Of a DNA stretch of 64,000 nt, positions 30,041 through 38,585 are shown one piece after another. The notes below the pieces were generated by a model, which ran no database searches, had not been told where the DNA came from, and saw only the letters and a program-made list of their open reading frames with translations. How positions within the stretch are numbered: position 1 is the first letter of the stretch; the number at the start of each line of letters is the position of its first letter. Both the position numbers and the translations under genes were made by a program. Origin of the DNA: Streptomyces ambofaciens ATCC 23877 (GTDB lineage: Bacteria; Actinomycetota; Actinomycetes; Streptomycetales; Streptomycetaceae); NCBI RefSeq assembly GCF_001267885.1, contig NZ_CP012382.1, positions 186,001 through 250,000 on the forward strand. The letters are read 5' to 3'.

Positions 30041-30281
30041 GCTTGTCGTTCGAGCGGTTCGGCGGCGCTTGGTACTCGGAGCGGAGCGCGACCCATCGGA
30101 TCTCCGGGAACGCGGCGGTCATGTCGGTGCCCTGCCGCGAGCACAGCAGCACCCGTCCGTCGGCGTAGCGGGCGAGCTGGGCGCGGTAGCCGTCCCGCTT
30201 CGGCTCTGCCGCTGATCCGGGCGGCAGGTCGGGTCCGGGCACGGGGGCGGTGAGTATCGGCTCGGGCAGCGTCCACGTCAT
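30030..30281 (-). pseudogene. ATP-dependent DNA ligase, N-terminal fragment
   Basis: Starts MTWTLPEPILTAPVPGPDLP and includes the adenylation motif in AAEPKRDGYRAQLARYADG, where the catalytic Lys is present but the following Trp is Arg. After LCSRQGTDMTAAFPEIRWVA the homology ends and the frame closes within the neighbouring hydrolase gene. It is the first 70 or so residues of a LigC/LigD-like ligase left by a deletion. Confidence 0.75.
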
Positions 30282-30369
30282 GGCGGATGCCTTCCACACC
30301 CCGCTCACTTGCTGCGCGTCTGCCTCCACTGTCGCGGTGCCCGGCGGGCGCCGGGATGGGTCAGCGTGG

Positions 30370-30570
30370 CTAGTTCTCGCTGTACTGGGCCCCGGGGCGG
30401 GGAGCGACGGCACCATGCAGGCTCGGGCGGCCGGCGGTGGCGAGGTAGCGGGTGCACAGGTCTGCGCCCACCGTGCAGCGTGTGGGGCCGCACTCGGTGC
30501 AGCGCAGAAGGTGATCGAGGTAGGCGACGTAGCGTGCACCGTAGGGGTAGGCGCCGAAGTCGATATTCAT
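30370..30570 (-). CDS. small Cys-containing hypothetical protein
   Basis: A 66-residue protein starting MNIDFGAYPYGARYVAYLD and containing RCTECGPTRCTVGADLCTRY, four Cys that could bind a metal. ATG at 30568-30570 has GGGGAGC before it. I do not recognise the family. It is alone between fragments. Confidence 0.5.
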   Translation of the reverse strand: MNIDFGAYPYGARYVAYLDHLLRCTECGPTRCTVGADLCTRYLATAGRPSLHGAVAPRPGAQYSEN

Positions 30571-31058
30571 GCCTACGCTCCCCGTGCCTGCCTGTCGTTC
30601 TTCACGGACAACGCTACTCCCGTGCGCACGACTCGGTGTGCAATTGCACACCCCGTGGCTCGAAAGAGGCGGCTGATCCAGGCGGCACTGAAGTCGTGCG
30701 CCGGGCCGTCGTTTCCGGAGGTCGTGGCCGGCACCGTGCAGCTGCCGGACGCGACCGCGCTGGACGGCGAGTAGCCGACAGTGCTGGATTTAGTACATGC
30801 CACATGCCACATGCCACATGCCGAGGCGATCGAGGTCCGTGACATCGGGTGGGTGGGCTGACGTCTGGCCCCCTGCTGACGCGACGTGCCCACGCCACTG
30901 ACACGGTGCGGGTCAGCCGCTGACACGAGAGCGAGAGAGCTGCGGTTTCAGCGCAAGCGGTAGCCGAGGAGCGCGATCTGCTTGTCGTTGTCAGCAGCTG
31001 TTCAAGCGCCTGCCCTTCTCCGGGGCGCCGGATCACCTGATGGCCCTGGGGAACTCGG
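30571..31058. other. no supported gene; short tandem repeat
   Basis: Contains four perfect copies of ACATGCC at 30795-30822. An open segment just left of it on the plus strand ends VVAGTVQLPDATALDGE and may be a gene tail; I cannot assign it. Confidence 0.5.
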
Positions 31059-31892
31059 TCAGCGGTGGCGGAGTTCCTCGGACCAGGTCCGGAGCTGGTC
31101 TTCGAGGGTGAGGTTGTCGCCGCGAGCCACGGTCTGGAGCAGCTGGGCGCACACGGTCGCCTCGGCGGCGAGGCCGGCTGGACTGCCCAGCACGGGGAAG
31201 GCAGCACGGACGCGGGCGGCAGTGTCCGGCTGGAGCAGCGAGTAGGCGTAGAGCGTGGCGGCGTCGAACCCCTCCGGGGCCATGCCCCATCCTTCCCAGT
31301 CCAGCAGGCGCAGCGGTTCGGTGAGGTTCGCCCAGTGCACATCCGCGTGGGCTGTGGTCCAGCAGGAGGCGGCCGGGGCCGGGATGCCCACGAACTCGGG
31401 GATGCCCCGGTCCATGTACTGCTGCCGTACGGCGACGCGGTCGGTGTCGACGGCCGCCACATTCTCCAGCGTCCCGGCGAGGTCGTTCCACCAGGAGTCC
31501 GGTAGCTGGGCCTCGTGCTGGAGGATCGGGGCGTCGGACAGGACCGGGTCATCGACGCGGACCGACAGCTCCGCCCGGTAGGCGATGCCGTCGTCGACGG
31601 CGTCGTGGACGGCCAGGAGTGCGGGCCGGTGGCCGTCGAGGTCGCCGAAGGCGTGCTGGGCATCGAGGGCGCCGTCCCACAACTTCCCCGACGCCTTGTC
31701 CTCCGGGCCCGACACCAGGCGCAGCCAGGCGGGCACGCCCGTAGCGGTGCGGGCCGGGGCACCCAGGGTTCGCCCGGCCCAACCCCAGAACTCCCCGCCC
31801 GGCTCGACTCGTACGGCCAGCGCCTCGGCGGCGCGGGAGTGCTGGGCGCGCATGCGCTGTTCGGTGTCCGGGTCAGGCGGAGGCGAGTACAC
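31059..31892 (-). CDS. phosphotransferase-like (APH fold) protein
   Basis: A 277-residue protein of the aminoglycoside phosphotransferase/choline kinase fold. The catalytic loop is TTAHADVHWANL (about residues 188-199; Asp and Asn present) and the metal-binding Asp is in LRLLDWEGWG. The N-lobe LAVRVEPGGEFWGWAGRTLG is atypical and lacks an obvious ATP-binding Lys, so it may recognise an unusual substrate. GTG at 31892 follows GGGAG and overlaps the end of the reductase gene by 20 bp. With the reductase and the cupin protein it forms a three-gene transcription unit. Confidence 0.75.
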   Translation of the reverse strand: MYSPPPDPDTEQRMRAQHSRAAEALAVRVEPGGEFWGWAGRTLGAPARTATGVPAWLRLVSGPEDKASGKLWDGALDAQHAFGDLDGHRPALLAVHDAVDDGIAYRAELSVRVDDPVLSDAPILQHEAQLPDSWWNDLAGTLENVAAVDTDRVAVRQQYMDRGIPEFVGIPAPAASCWTTAHADVHWANLTEPLRLLDWEGWGMAPEGFDAATLYAYSLLQPDTAARVRAAFPVLGSPAGLAAEATVCAQLLQTVARGDNLTLEDQLRTWSEELRHR

Positions 31893-32781
31893 CGATGATC
31901 TCCCGGAACTTGGCGGCGGTCAGAGAGGGTTGGGCGACGGCGTCAGCCGCCTCCTTCCAGTGTGGTGCACCGGAGGCGGCGAGAAGGACGTTCGTCACTC
32001 CTGGGCATGACGCGACGGCGAGGATGCACGCCTGTGCGGGGGTGAGGCCCGGCCGGATGAGGTCGGCGAACTCCTGGTCGACCATGCCGGGGAGCTCCCC
32101 GCCGTGCAGCGGTGCGGAGGCCATCACCCGCAGGCCCGCGCCGACGGCGGCCGGGATCGGGCCCCGGCCGTGCAGGGCCTGCGCGATCGGCGTCATCATA
32201 ACCAGGCTGACCGGCAGCTGGACGGCGGCCAGGTGGTGTCGGCCGCCGGCGGCTTCGGCGGCCAGAGCGAGCAGGTCCCCCACCGTGAACGCCTCCTCCT
32301 CCAGGCCCGCCCACGTGGCGACGCCGTACCCCGCCACGTGCCCGAACGCCACGGCCTCCTCCAGGACGGCGAAGGCGTCCCGGATCGCGCGGTGGAGGGC
32401 GGGGCGGTCGCCGGGGTGGGCGCGCTCAGGGTTGTGCAGCAAGACCAGGTCCAAACGGTCGCGCCTGAGCTGCTCGCGGTTGCGGCCGGTCTGCCAGCGC
32501 ACGTAGTCGGGGGCGAGGCTGTGCCCGGCGGCGGCCTGGTCTTGGTCGAGGACACCGTCGTTCACGGCGTCGGTGCCGGTGGCCGCGGTGAAGTACCCCG
32601 TCTTGGTGGAGACGTTCAGCAACGGGTGGACGGATAGGGCCGGGGCCAGCAGGATCTGTGCGCGGCCGGTGGCGTAGTTGGGGGCGGTGTCGACCCACTG
32701 CGCGCCGGAGGCGGCCGCACGGACGACCGCCTCCGGGATCGCCCGGCACCGGTAGGTACCAAGGGCGAGTTGTGCGGTCAC
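31873..32781 (-). CDS. aldo/keto reductase
   Basis: A 302-residue NADPH-dependent oxidoreductase of the AKR TIM-barrel type. It starts VTAQLALGTYRCRAIPEAVV, with WVDTAPNYATGRAQ (Asp and Tyr of the catalytic set), NVSTKTGYF (Lys) and LDLVLLHNPERAHPG with the His. GTG at 32779-32781 overlaps the stop of the upstream cupin gene by 4 bp (GTGA), and the kinase-like gene overlaps its own end, so the three are translated together. The substrate is unknown. Confidence 0.85.
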   Translation of the reverse strand: MTAQLALGTYRCRAIPEAVVRAAASGAQWVDTAPNYATGRAQILLAPALSVHPLLNVSTKTGYFTAATGTDAVNDGVLDQDQAAAGHSLAPDYVRWQTGRNREQLRRDRLDLVLLHNPERAHPGDRPALHRAIRDAFAVLEEAVAFGHVAGYGVATWAGLEEEAFTVGDLLALAAEAAGGRHHLAAVQLPVSLVMMTPIAQALHGRGPIPAAVGAGLRVMASAPLHGGELPGMVDQEFADLIRPGLTPAQACILAVASCPGVTNVLLAASGAPHWKEAADAVAQPSLTAAKFREIIGVLASA

Positions 32782-33713
32782 AGCAGGCTCCCCACCGTCG
32801 CGGCCTGCCCGGCAACGAGCTCCTGGAGCAGGGCGGCGACGTCCTCCAGGGCGAGGCCAGCCGTGTCGGCGAGCGTGGCCAGGTCCACGGTCCGGCCGTC
32901 GACCAGCGGGCGCAGCACCGCTTCCGCCTCGGGCGCGAACTCGTACACGGTGCCGGCGGCGCACAGCGTCACCGTGTCCTCGCCGACCTCCAGCACCGCG
33001 CGGGCGGTCGTCAGCCTCACCCGCAGACCGCCGTCGACGGGGACGGTGTCGATGTACGGCAGGCTCGGCACCATCCGGCCCACGGCCTGCCCGTCCGTCG
33101 CCGCCCGGTAGCGGGCGAGCAGGCCGGGATGGTCCAGCAGTTCAGCGAGCCGCTTGCGCATCCCGTCCACGGCGTCGGCCTGGACGTCCGACGCGGCGAG
33201 CAGCGGCAGGTCACGCCTCCAGTCCTCGTGCGTGAGCAGCTGCTCGGACACCCACGCCATCAGGTCGGTCGCCGTGTGGGTCTGCAGGCCGCAGGTGACG
33301 TGCAGGGAGCGGGTGCCCTGGTCGGCGGAGACCGCGTGCCACACGCCGCGCGGCACGTACAGGACGTCGCCCGGCCACAGGACCAGGTCGGCGACCGGCT
33401 CGGTGGGCGCCTCGCCCGGGTCCTCGATGTCGCGGTACAGCGGGTAAGGGCGGGTGGTGCCGTAGATCCTCCAGCGCTTCGCGCCGTCCAGCTGGACGAT
33501 GACCGTGTCGTGGTCGTCCCAGTGGATGCCGAACCCCTCGGTGGCGCTCCATGAGGCGTAGAGGTTCGCCTGGACGCGCGTGTGCAGCTCACGCTCGATC
33601 GCTTCGCAGAGGCGGGCGATCGGCGGGTGGAGTTCGTCGACGCTGTCCAGGGCGAGGGAGGCGCCCTCCTTCAGACGGGCGTGCAGTTCGGCCGGGTGGA
33701 GGCGGTGCCACAC
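32778..33713 (-). CDS. JmjC/cupin-4 type Fe(II) oxygenase-like protein, probably 5'-truncated
   Basis: A 311-residue protein with a JmjC-type cupin core: SATEGFGIHWDDHDTVIVQL gives His64 and Asp66 of the metal site and VPRGVWHAVSAD gives the distal His. A C-terminal winged-helix-like part follows. Relatives are 2-oxoglutarate-dependent hydroxylases acting on peptides or ribosomal proteins. The family usually has another 80 or so residues before WHRLHPAELHARL; here similarity stops at the first codon, where a truncated DUF6183 gene on the other strand begins. The gene may be inactive or use the GTG at 33713. It couples to the reductase by a GTGA overlap. Confidence 0.75.
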   Translation of the reverse strand: MWHRLHPAELHARLKEGASLALDSVDELHPPIARLCEAIERELHTRVQANLYASWSATEGFGIHWDDHDTVIVQLDGAKRWRIYGTTRPYPLYRDIEDPGEAPTEPVADLVLWPGDVLYVPRGVWHAVSADQGTRSLHVTCGLQTHTATDLMAWVSEQLLTHEDWRRDLPLLAASDVQADAVDGMRKRLAELLDHPGLLARYRAATDGQAVGRMVPSLPYIDTVPVDGGLRVRLTTARAVLEVGEDTVTLCAAGTVYEFAPEAEAVLRPLVDGRTVDLATLADTAGLALEDVAALLQELVAGQAATVGSLL

Positions 33714-33726
33714 GGTGTGGCGGCGA

Positions 33727-34200
33727 GGCTGCTACCGCAGCGGTGGCCAACTGGGCGGAGGAGTCCAACGGCCGCAGCGAGGCAAGAGCATACGAACTGG
33801 CGGGGCCAGACGGGGCGGAGCTCCTTCCCAGCCTGTTGGTGACACTGGGGCTGGATTGCCTGAGCGGCATCGGTCCGCTAAACGCTTCGCTCTCTCCGCC
33901 TGTCGGCCGGAACACGCCTGGCGCATGCTTTTCGCGGCAGCATCGACCGGTGGCGCCTACAACAACGGTTTCCACGGCGCCTACAGGCGACTGGCCGCCT
34001 GGCGTTCCCTCACCGCCTTGTCCGGTGCCTCCTCGGCAGCACCGGTCGGTGAAGTGGAGGCTCATGTCCAGGAATGCGACTGGTACAGCTTCGGGGCCGC
34101 CACGGCGTGGTTCGAGCGCGTGACGTGGGACATAGGACTGGTTTCCGTCACCCCTGGGGCTCGGCGCCTCGCTGTGCTGGCAGCCACGGACACGGACTGA
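33727..34200 (+). pseudogene. DUF6183 family gene, 5'-truncated and frameshifted
   Basis: The first part, EAATAAVANWAEESNGRSEA to SIGPLNASLS-like residues, is in one frame; the conserved end, ACRPEHAWRMLFAAASTGGA, FHGAYRRLAAWRSLTALSG and ECDWYSFGAATAWFERVTWD, is in another, closing at 34200. The family's function is unknown. Its 5' end abuts the truncated cupin gene, so one deletion or recombination event probably cut both. Confidence 0.65.
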
Positions 34201-34423
34201 GCGGGAAGATATTGTCTCAGGAATAGTGAAACGTACACGCATGGGCTCTGCCCGACACCTACCCGGTCCGGGTCTTCTGCGGTCGTGGGACATAGGGTCG
34301 ATGGCCAGGTGGTGCGGCGCGTTGTCCGGTGCCAAGAACCGGACCTGCCCGGGCAGGTGATGGCCCTCGTGGAGGCGAGCAGTCGTGGCGAACGCTATCG
34401 ACTGCATTGGTGAGGGTCGGGCA

Positions 34424-34972
34424 TCAGCCTCCGGCGATCTCCTGTACAGCGTCGAGGAGCAGGTGCCAGGGATACTCCTTGGGGCGGCCTTGGCCAGGCT
34501 GGTTCGGCTGGAAGCCACCCTCGCCGTACAGGACGCGTACGCCCATCTTTCGTAGCTCGCTGACGCTCCTTTCGAACTGGCGATGCTGGACGTAGGCGGC
34601 ATTGACGCACGGCATGGTCACCGTGGGGATCTGTTTGCCAATGCCCTCAGCAACGACGCCCACCGCGAAGTCGTGGGTCAAGCCGAGGGACCACGCGTTT
34701 ATCGTGTTGAAGGTGGCCGGGGCGAAGGCGATGACGTTGGCTTTCGGCCACACGTCCGGCTCGCCGGGCATCTTGTACTCGCTGCGGACCGGGTGGCCTG
34801 TCAGGCGCTCCAGTTCCGAGAGTTGCGGTTGGAGCCAGCGTGCGGCGGTTGGGGTGAGGCCGAGGCAGACGTCGAAGCCGCGGGCCTGCGCCTCTTGGAT
34901 GACGGCGGCGACATCGAACACTGGCGGAGCTGCGGAACCGAACAGGTATAGCACGGGGGCTTCTGTCATCAT
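34424..34972 (-). CDS. HFCD-type flavoprotein (phosphopantothenoylcysteine decarboxylase-like)
   Basis: A 182-residue flavoprotein of the family that includes PPC decarboxylase and the LanD peptidyl-cysteine decarboxylases. It opens VLYLFGSAAPPVFDVAAVI (FMN phosphate loop), and the substrate-recognition PASANT-like motif reads FAPATFNTINAWSLGLTHD, followed by VTMPCVNAAYVQHRQFERSV. The free-standing size and the altered motif argue against CoA synthesis. It is divergent from the XRE regulator at 35092, with a 119-bp gap, in a locus with radical SAM and methyltransferase genes; a peptide-tailoring role is possible but not shown. Confidence 0.82.
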   Translation of the reverse strand: MMTEAPVLYLFGSAAPPVFDVAAVIQEAQARGFDVCLGLTPTAARWLQPQLSELERLTGHPVRSEYKMPGEPDVWPKANVIAFAPATFNTINAWSLGLTHDFAVGVVAEGIGKQIPTVTMPCVNAAYVQHRQFERSVSELRKMGVRVLYGEGGFQPNQPGQGRPKEYPWHLLLDAVQEIAGG

Positions 34973-35091
34973 GCGATCTATCTGAACACACGCAACCGCC
35001 CCCTCATGCTTACGAGTCGAAAGCGGGCGGAGGCGCCGGCACCTTTGAGCGCGGGTACTGTTCCAAGTGGCTGCTTAGAACGGAGACCAGT

Positions 35092-36279
35092 ATGCCCACA
35101 CTGGACGAAAACCACACGGGCGCCCGCATCAAGGAGCAACGCAGGCTAGCCAGGCTGACGCAGCGCCAGCTCGCTCAGCTGCTGCCATACTCCTACAGTC
35201 TGCTCAACCAGGTGGAATGCGGCGCTCGCCCGGCGACGGCCGACTTTGTGGCTGCCGTCGCCCATTCTCTCAAAATCGACGTGACGGTGCTGACGGGCCA
35301 GCCGTACGTGACCGAGTTGCAGCGTGATCGGCTCGCCGAACTCGTACGCCCGATCCGTGAGGCGCTGGACCTGTACGACCTGGGTCCAAATCCGGCCCTG
35401 ATCAGTGTTCGGACGGACGACTGCCTCATCGCCAGCGCAGACCAGATATGTCAAGAGGTACGAGCGACGCGCCTCCGCAACGCCGCACAGAAGCTGCCGG
35501 ACTTGATCGCGGAACTCACCCACGCCGCCTGGTCGTCCCCGTCCACCCAACTGTGGCAGGCGCTGGCTTCCACCTACCGCACGGCGCACGACATCAGCGT
35601 CAAGCTCGGGTATTACGACCTGTCCGCAGTGGCGTTGGGGCGCATGGACTGGGCTGCGCAACGCGCCTCCGATCCCTGCCTGGCCGCCGTCCGCCAGTAC
35701 ATGCGGGCCCTGGTCTACTTCCGGGAGGGCGAGTACCGCATTGGCCAGCGCCTCGTCGCGGCCGGTCAGAAAATCGTCGGGCAGGCCGGTGAGACTCGGG
35801 AGGCCTTGGCGGTCGCCGGCCAGCTGCACCTGGGTGCGGCGGTGCTTTCCGCGCGGGCGGCGGATGAGACGTCAGTGAGCCTGCACATCTCAGAGGCTCG
35901 CCGGATCGCGAAGCAGATCGGTGACGCATCGGACGTGCATTGGCTCAGTTTCGGGCCGGCCAACGTAGCCCTGCACAAGATGTCCGCCGCTGTCGAGATG
36001 AGGCAGTACGACAACGCGCTTAAGCAGGCCCGGAAGATCAAGTTGCCGACGCAGCTCGCCACGTCCCGTCGAGCGCACTTCCTGATCGATAAGGCTCGGA
36101 CTGAGATGGAGACGGGGCACAGCGAAGGAGCGTTGAAGTCGCTGGTGGAAGCCCGGAGGCTGGCGCCGGAGCAGACCCGATACCATCCGGCGGCTCGTGA
36201 GACGATCACGGGCCTTGTGCATTTGTCCCGCCGTACGCCGGACTCGCTCAACCATTTGGCCGCTTGGGTCGGTCTGTAG
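35092..36279 (+). CDS. XRE family regulator with TPR-like C-terminal domain
   Basis: A 395-residue regulator. Residues 9-65 form a Cro/CI-type helix-turn-helix (RIKEQRRLARLTQRQLAQLL then YSLLNQVECGARPATADFV). The remainder is all-helical with repeated 34-residue-like units, for example LYKTAHDI-type and EAGQ-type helices ending LVEARRLAPEQTRYHPAARE, resembling TPR sensor domains of Streptomyces regulators. ATG at 35092 follows GGAGACC. It is divergent from the flavoprotein and upstream of the coupled operon at 36377, so it is the likely local controller. Confidence 0.88.
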   Translation: MPTLDENHTGARIKEQRRLARLTQRQLAQLLPYSYSLLNQVECGARPATADFVAAVAHSLKIDVTVLTGQPYVTELQRDRLAELVRPIREALDLYDLGPNPALISVRTDDCLIASADQICQEVRATRLRNAAQKLPDLIAELTHAAWSSPSTQLWQALASTYRTAHDISVKLGYYDLSAVALGRMDWAAQRASDPCLAAVRQYMRALVYFREGEYRIGQRLVAAGQKIVGQAGETREALAVAGQLHLGAAVLSARAADETSVSLHISEARRIAKQIGDASDVHWLSFGPANVALHKMSAAVEMRQYDNALKQARKIKLPTQLATSRRAHFLIDKARTEMETGHSEGALKSLVEARRLAPEQTRYHPAARETITGLVHLSRRTPDSLNHLAAWVGL

Positions 36280-36376
36280 GGGCGCTTACAACGCTCACAG
36301 AAGTGTGAGCGTTCTGTCCTTCTCAGAGAGTCAGGCTGAACTCACACCAAGTGAACGACGGTGCGAGGGCGGTGCA

Positions 36377-36625
36377 ATGACTCCGGCTGAACCTTCCGAA
36401 AAACAGGTCTTCGCAGACCGCGCCCGCGCAGTCACACACTGGGCGCCCCGGCAGCCGCTCGAACGGCTCCGGGGCCGGCCAACGCTGCGAAGGAGCGTCG
36501 ACGTGAGGAACGGTACAGCTCGCAGAAAGCCCGGCGCCAGGACGGCCCTGCACTATTGCCGGGCCAATCGAGGCGGCACAATCGCCAACAGTCAGGCCAC
36601 TGGGTCCAGGGCAGTGACGAGGTGA
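36377..36625 (+). CDS. small basic hypothetical protein heading a coupled operon
   Basis: An 82-residue Arg-rich protein starting MTPAEPSEKQVFADRARAV. No family was recognised. Support comes from context: GAGGGCGG lies before the ATG, and its stop overlaps the GTG of the next gene by 4 bp (GTGA at 36622), the same junction as the two following genes. It may be a true small protein or a leader frame. Confidence 0.5.
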   Translation: MTPAEPSEKQVFADRARAVTHWAPRQPLERLRGRPTLRRSVDVRNGTARRKPGARTALHYCRANRGGTIANSQATGSRAVTR

Positions 36626-37161
36626 ACACCACCCAGCGTGAGACGTCACAGCCGACGCTCGCGCCTTGCCGACCGCCTGACCTCCGGAAGGCTGCCGCAC
36701 AGATGTGGCCGGCGGTCCCCGACTGCGGGCGGGATGTGATGCATGCGCGCTTCAAGGTCGCCACTCTGAGCAGCAGGTTATCTCCGCGCGGTGAGGACGC
36801 CTGTCAGGTGGGGACTATGCGTCGGATCGCGGCGGCAAGGCTGCGCTACTGCGGGCTTGAGGCGATGACGGATGACGTGATGCTGATCGTCACGGAGTTG
36901 CTGACCAACGCCCTGCAGCACAGCGGCACCACAGAGATCAACCTGATCATCACCGTGGCCGACGGGGCTTTGCGGGTGCGGGTCCAAGACGGCATGCCGA
37001 CTCCCGCCGCACCCCGACGCCCCGGTCCCACCGCAGAGTCTGGTCGGGGCCTGCTGCTCATCGACGCCGTGGCCAGGGAGAACGGCGGCACCTGGGGAAC
37101 CAGCGAGGCCGGCGCGGAGACGTGGTGCTGTCTTCCCCTTCCCGCGCAGGGGCAGCCGTGA
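36622..37161 (+). CDS. HATPase_c domain (anti-sigma factor-like kinase) protein
   Basis: A 179-residue single-domain GHKL ATPase of the Streptomyces anti-sigma-factor/serine-kinase type. The N box is LIVTELLTNALQHSGTTEIN (Asn binding Mg-ATP), the G1 box is VRVQDGMPTPA, and the G2 box is AESGRGLLLIDAVA. Such proteins bind sigma factors or phosphorylate anti-sigma antagonists. The GTG at 36622 was chosen for its 4-bp overlap with the preceding stop; an ATG at 36703 would give a shorter protein closer to the family average. It overlaps the next gene by GTGA. Confidence 0.8.
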   Translation: MNTTQRETSQPTLAPCRPPDLRKAAAQMWPAVPDCGRDVMHARFKVATLSSRLSPRGEDACQVGTMRRIAAARLRYCGLEAMTDDVMLIVTELLTNALQHSGTTEINLIITVADGALRVRVQDGMPTPAAPRRPGPTAESGRGLLLIDAVARENGGTWGTSEAGAETWCCLPLPAQGQP

Positions 37162-37562
37162 CCGTCTTAACCGCCCCCTCGTGGTCTGCGCCGCTGGGCC
37201 CGTCAGAGCTGGCCGGCGTCCTGACGAAGCTGCGGCAGTGGACCCCCTACGACGGCGAGACAGTCCTCGACGACGTCGGCGCAGCACTGGACGACGTCCT
37301 CCCACCCCAGGACCTGCTCGCTGACCTTGCGGTGCGCCTGCGTGGGCACCTGGCCCAGCTCGCGGACATCGCCGTCGCCACCGAAGCCGGCCAAGAGGAT
37401 CTCGAGGCGGACCGACTGATCCAGCAGGCCCGAGCAGTGTGCGCTCAGCAGGCGCCAGTCGCGCACGTGCCGACCGTGGGCCAACTGCGCCGGCTGGCCT
37501 GGGCCGTCAACGAACTCCTGGAGCGCCTGACGGACCTCGGATGTCTCAGGGAGGCGGCATGA
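37158..37562 (+). CDS. DUF6415 family protein
   Basis: A 134-residue mostly helical protein of unknown function, found in many Streptomyces next to XRE regulators and HATPase genes. Typical parts are LRQWTPYDGETVLDDVGAAL and LRGHLAQLADIAVATE, ending LRRLAWAVNELLERLTDL. The GTG start overlaps the previous stop by 4 bp and its own stop overlaps the next ATG (ATGA). The tight coupling suggests that it works with the HATPase protein, but no mechanism is known to me. Confidence 0.75.
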   Translation: MTVLTAPSWSAPLGPSELAGVLTKLRQWTPYDGETVLDDVGAALDDVLPPQDLLADLAVRLRGHLAQLADIAVATEAGQEDLEADRLIQQARAVCAQQAPVAHVPTVGQLRRLAWAVNELLERLTDLGCLREAA

Positions 37563-38308
37563 GGACTTCCCCGCTCCCATCCGGCACAACGAGAGAGAAG
37601 AACCGCACCGTGCATGCCGTGTCCGATCAGGGCCTGGTCCCCTTCATCACCCAGCGCGAGGGCGAGGAAGCGGCGCCGGACAACCTCCTCATCCACCGGC
37701 ATGCGGCCGGGCCCCGGCTGTACTACGGCGACGAGGACCCCAGAGACCGGCCTCTGCGCGGCATCCTGTGGGCGCGGTGCGGCTTCAACCCCATCGACGA
37801 GCGGCAGATGCCCACCGGTACCCCGCAGTGGAAGCTGATGCACCCCTACCGGCAGATGCTCACCATGCAGGCACTGCACTGCCAGGTCTGCGCGCGGCCC
37901 GCCCGTACTCCGCTCGGCTTCATCTTCCTCACCGGACCACGGGACGAAGACCCCACCAGGGCTGAGATTCTCACCAACCAACCGCCGGTGTGCGCCAGGC
38001 ACGCCCGCACCGCGGCCGCGCTCTGCCCCCACCTGGAGAGGAACCCCATGGTGTTCCTGGCCCGGAGCGCGCCCTTGTACGGCGTGCACGGCACCCTCTA
38101 CGGCCTCAACGCACGAGGACAGGTCCAAGTCGTCGCCCAGCCCGACCACGCCCTGCCCTTCGCCCACCCCAACCTCCCCACCCTGCTCGCCTCCCAGCTC
38201 ATCCGACGCCTCAGCTCCTTCCGCATCCTCGACATGAACGAACTCCTGCAGGAACTCGCCACCCACGCCGCACCAGGCTCGGCCCGGAGCCCGTCGACTC
38301 ACCGCTGA
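37559..38308 (+). CDS. hypothetical protein with conserved Cys pairs
   Basis: A 249-residue protein that I cannot name. Residues 30-130 include EGEEAAPDNLLIHRHAAGPR and LYYGDEDPRDRPLRGILWAR, then LHCQVCARPARTPLGFIFL and NQPPVCARHARTAAALCPHL, which give a CxxC plus a CxxH and a further Cys, a plausible zinc site. Start ATG at 37559 is within the 4-bp ATGA overlap with the DUF6415 gene. It is the last member of the four-gene coupled unit; 277 bp follow before the next gene. Confidence 0.65.
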   Translation: MRTSPLPSGTTREKNRTVHAVSDQGLVPFITQREGEEAAPDNLLIHRHAAGPRLYYGDEDPRDRPLRGILWARCGFNPIDERQMPTGTPQWKLMHPYRQMLTMQALHCQVCARPARTPLGFIFLTGPRDEDPTRAEILTNQPPVCARHARTAAALCPHLERNPMVFLARSAPLYGVHGTLYGLNARGQVQVVAQPDHALPFAHPNLPTLLASQLIRRLSSFRILDMNELLQELATHAAPGSARSPSTHR

Positions 38309-38585
38309 AGCCCTGCCGACCAGGCCGGCACCGCCGCCGTCTCGACCCGGGACCCAGGCGGTACTGCTCCCCAGCGCCCAGGAGCGTCGCGGCGCAGGGC
38401 CTCAAAGACTCACCGGCCGGCCACGCGAAGGACAGGCGGCCGGTGAACAGGGGCGGGTCCGCGGAGTTCCCCCGACTCCACCTCTGCACGGACCCGCCCC
38501 ACCCCAGCTACCGCCGCAAGAAGGCGTTTTCCCAGCGCGACCCCCAGACCCCCTCCCCTCGTTTTGGTGTAGAGGAGTTCCACGC

